In this document: in pieces, positions 1 to 12,270 of the stretch
How positions within the stretch are numbered: position 1 is the stretch's first letter
Layout of the letters: each line of letters begins with the position of its first letter
DNA from: Osmia lignaria lignaria
Lineage: Eukaryota; Arthropoda; Insecta; Hymenoptera; Megachilidae
Assembly: GCF_051020975.1 (NCBI RefSeq)
Contig: NC_135042.1
Coordinates: 10,501,888 to 10,565,887 of the forward strand
Reading direction: 5' to 3'
DNA: 64,000 nt
Translations under genes and position numbers: made by a program
Notes under the pieces: generated by a model
The model's database searches: none
The model's input: only the letters and a program-made list of their open reading frames with translations
Told to the model about the DNA's origin: nothing

Positions 1-2362
1 GCGGGAAATTGAATTTTCGTCCTTGACGACTCGGAGGAGAAGATCGAGGGTGACCGTAGCGTCCTTCGGAGACGGCACTCGGTGTTCTTCCTCTGCGATC
101 CAGATGAACGTCTGCCTGATCCAAGATTTCCGTCGCGATTTCCGCCCGAACTCGCTCTGGATATTCGATTAGCGGCTAACCGGATATTTTACGCTTCCAT
201 GTCGTACCAGGCTTATCGATTTCCGTCCGTTTACTCGCATCGCAACCCAAGATTCTCTACGTTTTCGATATTTAAACGAGCTGCGGAAAAAAAGTGGGCT
301 GAAAAACGTTCGGATAGGTGGAATTCACTATCGCGAACCAGTAAACGTGAAATTATGGCAAATAATTTACGCAAAATACCTCGATGCGGAAAAACGAAAC
401 GAGAATTTCTGCTGAATTCTTTCCGACTGTACACACACTGAGTAACGGCTTTCGCGATCAAATATTAAAAGGTTCCAGGGTCGTAAGTTTGGCACGCCTA
501 CTTTAATATCCTCTGATTTTCAGTAGCTTCGAAACTCCGGTCGCGTCTCGTTAAATTCCCGGTCAAATTTCCGCGGAGCTTCCTCTATCCGTCTCGTTTA
601 GGCGAGAGCTCTCCCGCGTCTCTCAGCCTGGCGACGCGACGGCACTTTACTTAATGCAATTAATGACTTAAACGTCTTGCTCCGTTGCGGGTCCGTCGTT
701 TCCCTTTAAATTGTACATTCCGCCCTTGCCCCGGTTGGCTGGCGCTGGGCGCCGGCCGCCGAATTTTCCTCTGAATCGATAAGTCCCGCCGCGTCGCGGC
801 GCACCGCTCCTTCGCTTTCCTTCTATAACGACAGCCCGCCGAGTAATTAGTGACTCATGAATTGCAAAACCAACTGCTTTCAAATTCTCCGCTGCATTTT
901 CTTCTTCCGTGCTCGTTTTCCGTTCGAAACGGAAAAATAACGAGAAGAAGAACGATTAGTACTCGATTCCGACGGATCGAGTAGTCCAGTTCCTGTTCGA
1001 AGGACGACTTCCGTGTCGCAATGATAGTTAACCGAGAGACGAAGGAGATTTCAAACGGCGAGAGAAATGTTAGTTTCGTAAAGAAAACAGGCAACGGTGT
1101 GCTTTAAACGTTGAAAGGTCTTCTCTGGGTTAGCGATAGCAGTGTTTCTTGCCAACAGGCTTCCTTCGTGGCTCTATACCTGCTCTCTGAATGCGATTGT
1201 AAACATTACGACATCGCGAACCGTAAGAAAGACTTTTTCATTTTTAAGTTGCTTTCGTAACGAAACTCTAGAAAATTAGTACAGTTCACAGGAAACGGGG
1301 GGGAAAAGAAACTTTAGTTACGACATCGTTGCTTTTCGAACATCCTGTAACTCGGCCGTCGCTCTTGCCGAGTTTCGTCTCGAAATACGTGGCTCATCCG
1401 AGCTGGTACGTCCGGGGAAGATTAGTTATTAGATTACAAGGTCGGCTCAGACCTGTCCGCTAATGGAATAGCTATGGAAATGGGAACAAAGATGGGCCCA
1501 AGTGCTGTCGGATACGGAAACCTTGTGGCAGCAGTTGCAACCAGCCGTCTCTTGCACTCTACAAGCTTCCCTCTCCTACATTCCAGTCGAGAAATCGACC
1601 AACCAGACTGAACCATGCCGTTCTGCACCTGATGGAGACGTTACCGGGTTACGCGGAGTACATTGGATTGATTTCGTTGAACGATCAATAGTCACTAGAT
1701 GCTCGTTTGATTAATCACTTGGTTAGCTCGACGGATGGATTGATTGACGCGTTGTTACTTTGACGTTGAGCGCGTTAAGTATCGCAATCTTGCTTCAAAA
1801 ACATTATCTCCTAAAGCGTGGTGTACTCTGTATAAAACAGAGAGGGAACAAAGAACTTTATCCCGGGTAGTTTCATAATTTTCTTGAACGCTCGATGAGA
1901 GAATCTGAAATTAGATGAGAATCTCCACTTCTCTAGGGTCTATGAAAAAAGAATATCCTCGTTCGGTACACTAACCTGCTGGAGAGACGATTTTCCCGGA
2001 AATATAATCGCGTTTCATTAACGACTGACCCGGTAAAATTCTACTCCCCTCTTAGAAACGGCTGGCTCGTATTTATCGAACGCGCAATTAGCGATCCGGG
2101 CGCAAAGAACGGCTACGATATTAATTCTCCTCGCGTATTATGTAAGACGATGAAACGGAGGCGTGTACGCGTGGGTGTGCGCTGCAACAAAAGTGTTGCA
2201 GAGCTAGGGAAAGGTTTATAGTCGAAGCAGATGGCGACCGCCTTTAGCTGGTCCTCGTTTAAGCCGATAAATTCGATCGGTGTTTCTAGTCGTAAAATTT
2301 CAAAGTCCAAGTTCAGTTTCGTGCGGAGAATGTCTGACAAGGAGAGGGCGCGATGGACGGAA
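1..2362. other. Non-coding, nothing recognised
   Basis: Mixed-composition, CpG-rich DNA with only short chance frames on both strands. The frame at 82-441 and its overlapping minus-strand frame have no family resemblance and no splice or codon pattern that would support a gene. No repeat structure was seen. Confidence 0.6.
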
Positions 2363-2937
2363 AACGGATTTTCCTGAAACTTGCAGTATTTGAAGATGTC
2401 TCCAAATTTAATTTGACAAAAGCATAGCGCGCGCCTCTCAAGATTTTACGAGAAAATTGCATGAAAATCGCTGTACTCCTTTATAAAGACTTTGCGTTAA
2501 GGAATGAACAACGATCCGAATGGTTGATGGCGTAACTAGAAATACTGTTAATCAGTAGGTTGCTGGTTCGAGTCTCGCAAACACAATATAACATTCTGTA
2601 TTATTTTTATGTACGATTTTTTTCCCAATGCCCACAAACAAAAAACATGCATTTTCTACGTAAATCATAAAAGTAATTGTTCATTGGTACAGATTTCCTA
2701 AAATTCAGGCTAAAAATTGAGGTAGGTATCAATTAAAGAAAAAAAAAAAAAAACGTCGACAGCGAGATTCGATCCAGCAACCTACTGATTATCATTCCTT
2801 AACGCACTCTTTATAAAGAAGAACAGCGATTCTCATGCAATTTTCTCTGAAAATCTTGAGAGGCGCACACTATTACTTTGCCAAATTAAATTTGGAGACA
2901 ATATCTTGAAATCCTGCAAGTTTCAGGAAAATCCGTT
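2363..2937. mobile_element. Foldback (long inverted repeat) element with tRNA-like arms
   Basis: The two ends are inverted copies of each other. The left arm runs from AACGGAT at 2363 to about 2580 and the right arm from about 2757 to ATCCGTT at 2937. Both carry a CTGAAACTTGCAG-type block, a CTCCAAATTTAATTTG-type block, a CTCAAGATTTT block and a tRNA-like core. The spacer of about 170 bases is AT-rich with an A-run near 2741. Arms differ by scattered substitutions and small gaps, so the element is old. No open frame is present. It is a non-autonomous foldback, or two head-to-head copies of a tRNA-derived SINE. The superfamily is not assigned and no target duplication was found. Confidence 0.75.
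2517..2579 (+). repeat. tRNA-like sequence (SINE head or tRNA relic)
   Basis: The stretch carries TGGCGTAACTAGA, close to a polymerase III A box, and GGTTCGAGTCT, which fits the B box, at tRNA-like spacing. Between them lies a short anticodon-arm-like inverted sequence. No full cloverleaf with a paired acceptor stem can be drawn, so this is not called a working tRNA gene. A diverged reverse-orientation copy at about 2757-2800 sits in the other arm of the foldback, so the tRNA-like part was duplicated with the arm. Confidence 0.5.
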
Positions 2938-4658
2938 GAAACAATGTCGACTCGAGCCATTGATGTATGCTCGCAATGATGAATTGCGAAGCTCTAGCGG
3001 TCAGTTTTCAATTACTATGCAACGGACGTCACAGCGAAGAGGTCAAGAGATTAATTAGCATTGATAAGTAACAAATTTGATAATCTTGTGATTGAAGCGG
3101 CAAGCGAATCACTGACGGACTCTTTGTTCGAGCGTAGAGATGCGGGACATCGATTTCCGGCTGGTTAGAACGTCGACAGAGGATAGGGGTGTTGATTTTG
3201 CGAGCACGCAACCGTTTAAGACTCAACCAGGGGGATGAAATTGCCGGATCGATATCGATTTCGCTAATTGTCAAAGGGATCGGATCCATAATTGGCATCC
3301 GGCGAAGATCGCTCGGCAAGAAACATTCGTGCAAAATTACCTACGACTCAATTGTACCCGCGTAATTATGTAATTCATGACTTAAGTCACTGAGGGACAG
3401 GAAATTACAATTACCTGTGGTGTGGAGCCACGATTAACCCGCGGCAATCGCGTCCAATTAAATAAACAGGATGCTTGGGTTGTAACAGTATTAGTAGCCT
3501 TCCAATATGATACGGTGATCGTGCCGAAGAGCACGGATTGGGAAAGGAAACTCGATTCGCAGGCAAGTTTTCGAGGCCGAGTTTTCAAGCGTGCAAAGCT
3601 GAAAAGTTGGCAGAGAGACAAGAATAGTACACGGCTCCCAAAATTTCCATTGTCCAGAAGAAAGGACTTAGGCGAAGACTTGCGAATGTTCTTCAGGACG
3701 CAGGAACTAGCGTCACGGTGGCGATTTCATTTCTTCCACGAAATTTCCGAGATTCGTAAAGTTTAGCGTACAGTAACAGGGGGTAATCTTGAACGTCGTT
3801 TCGTTAACGTTCCAAGGAAATTGAAACTGAACCGCGATTTCCCTCCAATGAGAGATTAGCATAATGTTCCTCGTTGCGCCGGATACCGCGAACTGTGCTT
3901 TCTCTATGCAAATCCTTGCTTAATAGTCGTAAAACGTTGAGTGTACAGCGAAGCTGTTCCACTTTCGAACAAAGAATCCTTGAAGAAGCGAAGGTAACAA
4001 CGCAGCGGAGAGTTCATTTTTTTCTCGAGATAATACGGCAAGGTAAAAAAGATAGAAAACGGAGAGAAGTGAAGGCAGGCCTTATCGTTAACGCAGTACC
4101 AAGTAACCGGAGGCATACGTATTTTAGGCACGTGGCATTCGCTGTCAGGGAAGGTAATCCATTTAAGTGGATCGATGGATAGACCTGGAACTAGTGGGAA
4201 ACAGGGATTTCGCGATGACGGAGGTGGGACAAGTGTTGGAGATACTGTCGCGTAAATGAAACGAGGAGATTCGTTGAAACTCTTCCTGTTCTCCCCCTAA
4301 AGCCAACTCTCCGAATGATTGATGCCTGCATAAGCAACCATTCCGTAAGGATTACTCTGACCTTTATAGATAATAAGCCCGAAACTTTTCCCAGCCAGGC
4401 TACTTCTCTACGATTGCTTAGCTTAGCGATTCACCGTTCGAAATCGTTTACCTTTCGATGCTTTTCTCAATCTCCCATTCTTACGTACTCCGAGTCCGTC
4501 TGGTAGATGTTTCTGAAATTCGCGGAGAAGCTTTCGAAGCTGCTTACAGAATAAAGGCGGTGATAAAAGCCAAACTCTTGCTTCGTAAAAACACAGGATG
4601 GAACGGTGGAATAAAAAAGTTTCGAGCGAACCATTCAAGAACGATAGCAATGTTCTTT

Positions 4659-4679
4659 AAAAAAAAAAAAAAAAAAAAA
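4659..4679. repeat. Poly(A) run, 21 bases
   Basis: Uninterrupted A-run. No retroposed gene or LINE tail was recognised immediately upstream, so it is treated as a simple repeat. Confidence 0.9.
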
Positions 4680-6178
4680 GAGAGAATAGCTACCTCCGAG
4701 AAACGCAACATGGTTGCTTCGAAACTTCCTCCACGTTGGAAGAAAGTAAGTTTTAAATCGTTGTTTGATCGACGCGTATATCGAGAGATAAAGCAAGTTG
4801 CAGGTTCTTTCGTTTCGAGAATTACTTAACCGCAAGTCTGGTCGCAAAGGTAAACAGTGATTTGCTATAACGAAGGAATCAGCATCGACTTCTAACGGAT
4901 AATTGGCTTCGTTAGTCGAGCGACCATTCGAAAAGTTTTTCTCCCAGAGAACAGAGGCGAGAGAGAAAGAGAAAAAGGTTTGGAAGTTCGGTGGAAAGAA
5001 GAGCGAGAATCGACTGGCAGTGCTTGCGGGACCGTGGTAGAAGAAAAGCGAACAGGTCTTAGGTCTTCGTTAAAGATGGAGCTTGAAATTGGAGCGTAAA
5101 AGTGGAGGAAGGAGATGGAAGATAACAGAGGCGTCGTTATTCACCGCGAACCAGGCTAAGGAGCTATGTGTACGCCGTTATCTCGCTGCAATGTCGGACT
5201 AAATCCCTCGCGCTTAATAGGGATAACTACCAAGGTAACGATAAATTATTTTCGCGGTTGAACGTGTCCGTGAATCTAACGCAGTGTCTGCTAATTAACC
5301 GAGAACTTGGCGACGCGTCGACGAAGAGCTCGCCCCGCGACGTCGAAACAGATTCGAATGGCTCTAATAACGCGGTCCCTTAAACGACGGCCAGTTATAT
5401 GTTGACTCGTTTATAATTACATTGTTCTCTGTCAACATTCGGTTACACGAATGCTGCTAAATGACACTTCGCTGTTGATTAATTAGAGCTTCTATATAAC
5501 GAAGGTAGCTTCTGAGAAATCGTCTATGCAGTTGGATGGAAGCTTAAAATTAAATATATCGCTCGTTACGAAACAGCTGGCGTTTTAATTTTCAAAGCTG
5601 TGATAGAGTTGGTCGAAAATTCTCCAATTAGGTGGATGGAAACCGTGGGCTACACGTTCTCTCGAAATCATGATCGAGCAAGTTACGGATGTTCACGGAA
5701 TTTCCAAGCAACCCGATAAGAGCTGATTCCCACGATTCCGCATCAGCCATTGGCGGTAGCTTAACGACTAACCGATGGGGTGGAAATGGCCAACTGTTCG
5801 GCGATCGAACCCTCGTTAACGCGGTGGTCAACTCTCCACGAGTTTCCCTCACTCTCGAGAAACAACATTAAACATCGTTTTCGTCTTTCGACGAACGATC
5901 CCGCCGCGAGAAGGTACCAGAAAGCTTTAACGCTCCCTCGACGATTCCCAGACAGCCGCGTCATCGAGAGGACGGATTCCCTTCGGGATCGGAAGACGGA
6001 CTCCTTCTCGTTAAAGTTCAATTAGCTCGCGGCGAAAGCTCGTGTCGCAACTGATAACGAAGAGCAACGAAGGTACATCTCCTGACCGAGGAGGGAATCG
6101 AGGATTCTTCTTGCACGGCAAAGCTCTTCACGGAAGACTAATCGTCGGTCCCGCGGGAGAGAAGGAGGTGAACGAGAG

Positions 6179-6203
6179 GAAGAAGAAGAAGAAGAAGAAG
6201 AAG
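6179..6203. repeat. (GAA)n microsatellite, about 8 units
   Basis: Perfect GAA repeat in a purine-rich setting. It reads Lys-, Arg- or Glu-runs on the + strand and a Ser-run on the - strand, which explains several open frames here. Confidence 0.9.
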
Positions 6204-7422
6204 CGTCAGAGTCGGAAAAAATTGCCGACGAGGATGAAGAGGTCTTTAGAGAATTAACGTTCGCAATGGGAGAATCTCCGCGTTCTTCCAATAGCGACGA
6301 TTAAAAGCGGCGCGAGAAGAAGGGAATCGGTGGATGAGGATAATACTGCTCGTGATTTGATCCCCTTTAAAAATGTCGAAAACGCAGGAAGCTAATACGG
6401 CGGTTGTGGAGTACGAGACTCGTCGACGATCGAATAATAAATTTCCAAGGGAGGTGCATAAAGGGAAACTGTTCGTCGTGGAGATCTATTCGGACTGGTA
6501 ATTCGTATCTGGGGTGAAGAAAGGCTTCCGACTAACAATGGTCGAACGTAACGAGTCGGTTTCCTTCTTTTCTTTCTCGGAGACAGAAGAAAGGTAGAGT
6601 TTAAGAGAGTCCACGAGACTCCGAGGACAGCGCGAAGCGAATTATCATTCTCAACGGCGCTTTAATTCGCCGCAGAGCTGGTTCTGTTTATGAATTACCC
6701 GTGGGATTTCTTTCGCTAGCGTACCACCTCCGCCACTGTCAGCGAAGCTGGTTCGCGTGCCACGAATTCAGAACAGCCCCGATACACATTCGCAAGGTGC
6801 TTCGTGAACGGAGCTGCTTTTCCTCGGCCTCTTTGTTTACAGTTATTACCCGGAGAACGCTCGTGATCGTTAAAGCTCCCCTGGGGGAGAGACGTGGCTT
6901 TACCTTACGCCACCTCGATTATTTCTCTTTCCTCTCGCTCGACGGACGTGAATTTCAACGCGACGAATTTCGGCTGCTGGATTATGAATAGAAAAATATC
7001 ATTTCCATCGGCGTTTTATTAATTTCGAATTTACCGAATCGCTCGTTTATGGGAATAATCGATCGGATCCGGTCAAAGGTAAAGCTGCGTGATCGAGATT
7101 GCGAATTCCAGAGAGGCCGGCGTACGCTATTGTGGAGGTCAAGGAACGGCGATAAGCTGACCTGGGTTAGGCAGCAGCATGGGACAAGGGAAATGGGTGG
7201 TTCGACTTGGTCGGACCGGTTGGCCCGCGTTGCGGTAATGCTTGAGACACATCACTAACCTACTTCAGAGAACCTGTCTGCTTTCGTATCGCCCGATATT
7301 CGCGTTCGGTCGACAATTATTACGCGCCTCCCTGCACATTACAGTGTACCAATCGATTGTCAAGTTATTTTAACTGTTGGATTCAAACAGTTATAGAACA
7401 CTCCCCATCCAAAAATATCAGG

Positions 7423-7463
7423 CGCAATAAAACACTTGGCTTTTTCCAAGTCGTTTTATTGCC
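7423..7463. repeat. Hairpin-forming short inverted repeat
   Basis: CGCAATAAAAC...CTTGG pairs with CCAAG...GTTTTATTGCC across a short T-rich loop, giving a stem of roughly 15 pairs with minor mismatches. It lies just outside the foldback at 7505 and may be its original terminus. No function is assigned. Confidence 0.6.
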
Positions 7464-7504
7464 GAAGACGTTTTGCGCTCAGGTTATGTCGAGGAGTAAG
7501 CATA

Positions 7505-7934
7505 CTTGAAAAAGGGTGGGCCTCGAGCTGCACAAATTATTTTATGGCACTTTATGGCGGGGCTATAAAGGGCCCGCACGAAGGTCCTGTACGAAGGAGC
7601 CAGCTAGGCTCCTGCGGGAATTACACAGTACAATCTTTAACCCGTTCGATCAGCAGCGGAAGATTTCTTTTAATTTCGATTAGATAGAAAAAGGTAAAGT
7701 TAGGTTAGGTTAGTCAGTAAAAAATAACTATCTATTTCATATTTTTAAAAGAATATATTCCTGGCAGCCTGGAAGGCCTTAGTCATTCAAAAAATTTTAA
7801 TATCAAATTATTTTTTGGCTCTACAGAGCTCTGTCCAGGTATACAGTACAGGATCTTTGTGCGGGCCCTTCATGGCCCCCGCCATAAATTGTCATAAAAT
7901 AATTTGTGCAGTTCATGCACCATCCTGAAAAGGC
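7505..7934. mobile_element. Foldback element, arms about 90 bp
   Basis: The left arm at 7505-7592 and the right arm at 7846-7934 are inverted copies sharing CTGCACAAATTATTTTATG, TTTATGGCGGGG and GGGCCCGCAC blocks with scattered changes. The spacer of about 250 bases has no gene and includes a short TTAGG-type run near 7695-7712. No transposase sequence or clear target duplication was found, so the family is open. Confidence 0.7.
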
Positions 7935-8052
7935 AGACTTTTATATCTTCGTATAAGTATTAGCGACCTTTTAATCTTTAAGTCAGTTCGATACAAGAAT
8001 CAATTTGGGCAGGACAGTACGTCCTGGTTTGTTTCTTTTTTCACATTTCAAA

Positions 8053-8228
8053 TGTAGGGAGAGAAAAAGGCGTTTCGTTTCGGTCCCAGACGCCTATAAC
8101 CCCGCTTTTTGGAACTCATGCCGGGGGACCGCCAGCGAGAACAGACTCAATCCCGCTGCCATCTGGCGGTCGTCGATCCGAACTACGGGCGTCCGGGAAG
8201 ACTCACCGCCTTCCACTAAACGCCCACA
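8053..8228. mobile_element. TGTAGG-type MITE, copy 1
   Basis: This 176-bp sequence starts TGTAGGGAGAGAAAAAGG and ends with the inverse of TGTGGGCGTTTAGTGGA. It shares ordered blocks with the sequence at 50641-50897: AGAAAAAG-CGTTTCG, AGAC-CCTAT, a TGCCGGG-GACCG motif, CAGCGAGAACA, and the CCACTAAA end. Two dispersed copies with terminal inverted repeats and no coding capacity fit a MITE. No target duplication was identified. Confidence 0.7.
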
Positions 8229-11200
8229 CAAATAAAGTTCTTTTTCATTAAAGACTATCTCAGTAACCTGCTTCCTACATATCCTCAATATTGACAAATA
8301 AAAAAATGTTCGATAGAAAACGATAGGTTTATCTAAAAAATTAGTCGAGCTTTATATTCGTTTGAAGAAAACAAACAGCCTAAATCCCTCGTTTCTGCTC
8401 TCTGCAAACGCGACTCGTTTGCTCTGATTGGATTCCAGACGAGCGGCTGCGTCAAAAGATAACGTACGTCCTCCTGTCCTCTCTTTCTCTCCGAATGCAC
8501 GTACTATAACGGGAATCGTATCCGAAGCTTGGAAAAGTGCATCAAACGAACGCGAAACAGCTGAAACGTTATGGGGCCACTCGATCATCCTCCGGATACG
8601 ATTTTCCTTCGCTTCCACAGGGAAATCTGCAATAACACCAGCGAACCCGGATGCTTTTTATGGTCGTGACATTTGGAGGCATAGCGGAACGTGTTTCGGA
8701 TAAACATTCATTTTCTTCCGTAATAGTTTTCTATCCGAACGGAAACTTTAATGGGTATTCTCTATGGTACCGTATCGAAATTCATACGTGAAACTTTACA
8801 AATGGTTGAAACGTTTCGCAAATACAGAGATTCGGTTGGGAAGCGGAAGTCTTGTTCAGGTAGAAGGTACGCAATAAATACCGGATATAATCCTAACTAT
8901 CTGAAATGGAGCGTGCTCGAGAGCCGTTGTCCGACAGACGTTGTCCACAAGCTCTTTACCGAGGTCGTTGCTGTCTGCTTGCGAACAATGTAGCACCTGC
9001 CATGCAACGAATATTTGTTCTGGCAACCGGACTACACCCGTATCCGAAACTTCGTTACGTGCCGTGGATGCAGACGACAGGAAGTTAGCAACTATAACAC
9101 GAGGACAGATGGGAAATCGTACGCGCGCTCCAAGTGCTGGAAAATTTTCTTTTGTCCACAAAACTATGACGCGAGTGGAGAAAGGAATAACCAGAGGGCG
9201 TCTAAACGTAACAGTTCTAAAAATGTACCGGGGACCATCGGGAATGGAAATTGAATTTAAATTGAATAAATTTTAAATAAAGATTCTGAGAAATGTCCGA
9301 CACGAAGATTCGTGATTGTTAATGAAATTTCCAAGAGACGATCGCGTCCGAAGCGACGCGACGCGGCGAGTGGTTAATTAGCAATTATTCCGTAGGTATG
9401 GTCCGCAGTCGCTAATCGAGTTTCCAGCTACGTGACTTGACTCGATTTGACGCACTTAAACGTACCGGGACACGATCACGATATAGTTATCGAGTTGCCG
9501 ATCAGAAAGCAAGCTGTCGTTGACAGCTGCTATACCAAAGCGACCTGGCCTTAGACCATTGTTTTCCCTCTTACCGCTTACCCTCGCGCTACATACGTAT
9601 AGCAGACTCAAAGATTTTAGCAAGCATAATTTGTAACTCGATCAAAGGGGATTCAATTAAAATGTTAAATGGACACCTCTAATCGAATTCGATACAAAGA
9701 CAAGACAGAAGGCGAATGTTGTAGTCGTTTGAGAAAAGGGATACCCTTTCTTCTCGTATTCTATGAAATAGGAAGTAGAATCCGGGCCAGGGCAAAGCGG
9801 TGTTGGGCTGAAAATTCATTACAGGCCACGCGAGAATCTAGAACGACGCTCGACATCGCAACAAATCGATTCTTCCAATTACAGTTGGAATCGACCGGAC
9901 CTATTTCCCGGCCCCTTCTCTCTTTCTCCCTTTCTCTATACACCAGCTATACGTTTATCTGTTTGCTCGACCGTTCTCGCCGCTGTATCTCCCTATTTAT
10001 CTTCGCCGCTTCATGTTCTTCCCGCGTCTCCTCTTCGCCGTGCTTTTGTATTTCGAGTGGCAAACACGCCGATCCACGGATAATACGGTCAAACCCGACG
10101 AACGAGCGAGTAATTAATAGCTTTGCACGGAATCAGGCTGAAAGACGAGACGAGGCAGAGGCATCGTGTCAGAGGAAACATCCCCTAACGCGACGGGGGT
10201 AAGATGACTTCGAGTTCGTTTAATGGGACTCACCCGGTGCACGGGCTGAAAAGGGATCGAGTGAATCTCGTTTACGTTAACGTGCTTTTCGACTCTATCC
10301 ATCCTGATATAGGATATTCACGGGGCGATACAGTTGGAAACAGGATTTCCATTCAGGGTACCGAAAGGAATGTTTCCTTCTCGACGGATCAAAGATCGAC
10401 GTCTAAACCGTTGGAAAATTGTTTTCATTCTCGATCCGATCTACGATTAATCAATTTCGAGGGAAGTACTATTGCGAGATGAGAAGTTGAAGAGATGGAC
10501 GTGACGAGGGCAAAGGGAGCACGCTGTCCCCACGGTTTGATCCTCGCCGCAACGTTGACTTCGCACCATTTCGCTTTGACGCGAAGTCTCATTTTTCTTC
10601 TTTGTCAGACGACGCGATTAATGAGTCCGAACGCGTAGAATGCGTGTAATCCTTAGCCTCGTCAACTTCTCATCTCCCAATAGTACTATAGATTTTTTGG
10701 AATCTAAGAGGAAGAAAGAGTGCAAGTATTTTTGAAAGTTGAGGATCGATGGGACGTGCGACAGCGTGAGATTACAGGAGATAAGCTCTGCTACCCTATC
10801 GCGTACCGACTCAGCCCCTTTAATTAGCGCTCGAAGCACTTTTCCGCGGAGAGTGTGGCGTCGCTCGAAACGGCTGCTTTAGAAAACCTGCGCCACGGAT
10901 ATTCGACCCAGTTTTTTTCGAGCAACCGTGCCACTGGAAAAATCCACAACCGTAGCTAGGCCTATCGCGACCCCACTTCTATTCCCCCCTTCGCCGTTCC
11001 GCCTCGCAATTTTTTCGTTTCTAGACAATTTTTTTCTGCTTCTTCCCGCGGCACGAGGAGAAAACGACCTCGAGAAAATCACGCCGGTGGAAGGAGGAAA
11101 CGAGCGTGCTCCCGATTATTCAGAAGAGTCTCTGTTCGACTCGCGACGGGGTAAATGTGAAAGTTCAGACTGCTTTGTACTGAAAAGCGTAGGTGCTCGT

Positions 11201-12270
11201 ATCGTCGTCTCCGGGTTCTTCCAGCGAGTTAATTTCAATACACGTTTCGAGCACGCTTCTTCTCACTTTTCCACTCCATTTCAACATTCAATAAAACAGA
11301 AGCCCGGGTCTGATTTATTTAACAGTTCTACTACTTCAGACTGTACTGTACGTCCTTCCCTTAACGAGATTCCCTACATTTTTTAGGATATCAGATTTTT
11401 CCTTTTACGATCGTGACGTTAGCAGCGACTGGGACCCATGAAAGGTCTGTTTATGTCTGTTTGCAGAAACGGGCTCGTAACAATGAGAATGTAAAAAAAT
11501 TCATCTAAAAATATTCTCTTCGCCCTTCGACACTTTCCTTCGAGAGGGTCGAACGTCAATCGATCAGATTGCCGACGATTCTTTATAAATTGCTCTCTAT
11601 ACATATATCGCGGGATTCGCTGTGAATCGACGATGCTGTTATTTATATCGGCCAATAAAACGGGATAAATCGGAACGGGAGCGCGAGACGCTTCTTACAG
11701 CGGCACGGTTTTTCGAGTGGCCGACGTCGCCGTCGCGTTTCCACCCTTATAAATCCTGATTTCGATAATTTATAGCGCCGCGACTACGGTCTGGTCGCCG
11801 TTATAAATTTTAACTATTTCGCCTGCGGCCACCATTACCCAACCACCGGATGTACCGTAGGAAACTTTGCGCGAAACTTTGCCCAGCTACCTCAAAGATC
11901 CGTCCTACACACTTTGACAACTTGTTCAGACAGATTCCTAGCATTTCTTACAAGTTTCTCGATAGGCAGACCACGTCCGCCTATTCCGACGATGAATATC
12001 TCTCGGATAAAGATTAGCCTCTGGCCTTTTCGTGTACAACGCGTTCTAAAAGGGGTGCTGTTATGTATAAAGAAGTACACTAAAGTTGCCGAGTAAGTTT
12101 CCGTTACGGATAACTTCGTTTTTTGGAAAAACGACTTTGAAAATCTTTGGTTGCGCTATGGATCAGCAGAGATCGATACTGAAAAACTTTTGTTCGGGGT
12201 ACAAGGAAAGTTTCGCCCGTCTCCATAAATCAATTTACTCGTAATCAAATGCTTCCTATAAATCTTAATA
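8229..12270. other. Non-coding, nothing firm recognised
   Basis: Several frames overlap here, including a 177-codon frame at 9669-10202 and three overlapping frames at 8906-9276. None shows a known domain or a credible gene structure. A 26-base inverted repeat at 10465-10687 is the only structure noted. Confidence 0.55.
10465..10687. repeat. Short inverted repeat pair, about 26 bp arms
   Basis: AGTACTATTG-GAGATGAGAAGTTGA at 10465-10490 is matched in reverse orientation at 10662-10687 with one internal difference. The sequence between is about 170 bases without a frame. It may be a worn small transposon, but no target duplication is evident. Confidence 0.5.

Larger units (their letters stand above)
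2938..7420. other. Non-coding, with two microsatellites
   Basis: No protein family was recognised in either strand. The tract contains a 21-base A-run at 4659-4679 and a GAA repeat at 6179-6203. The GAA repeat creates an acidic frame on one strand and a serine run on the other, which are low-complexity artefacts. Confidence 0.6.

Noticed and set aside
6083..6303. Acidic open frame through the GAA repeat, considered as a possible complexin exon
   Set aside because: It lies upstream of the start exon, lacks the Arg/Lys/Glu helix pattern of complexin, and is explained by the microsatellite.
8906..9276. Three overlapping plus-strand frames open together
   Set aside because: Low stop density by chance, with no recognisable protein in any frame.
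9669..10202. 177-codon plus-strand frame
   Set aside because: Serine/arginine-rich mixture without a recognisable family, overlapping a minus-strand frame. Treated as chance.
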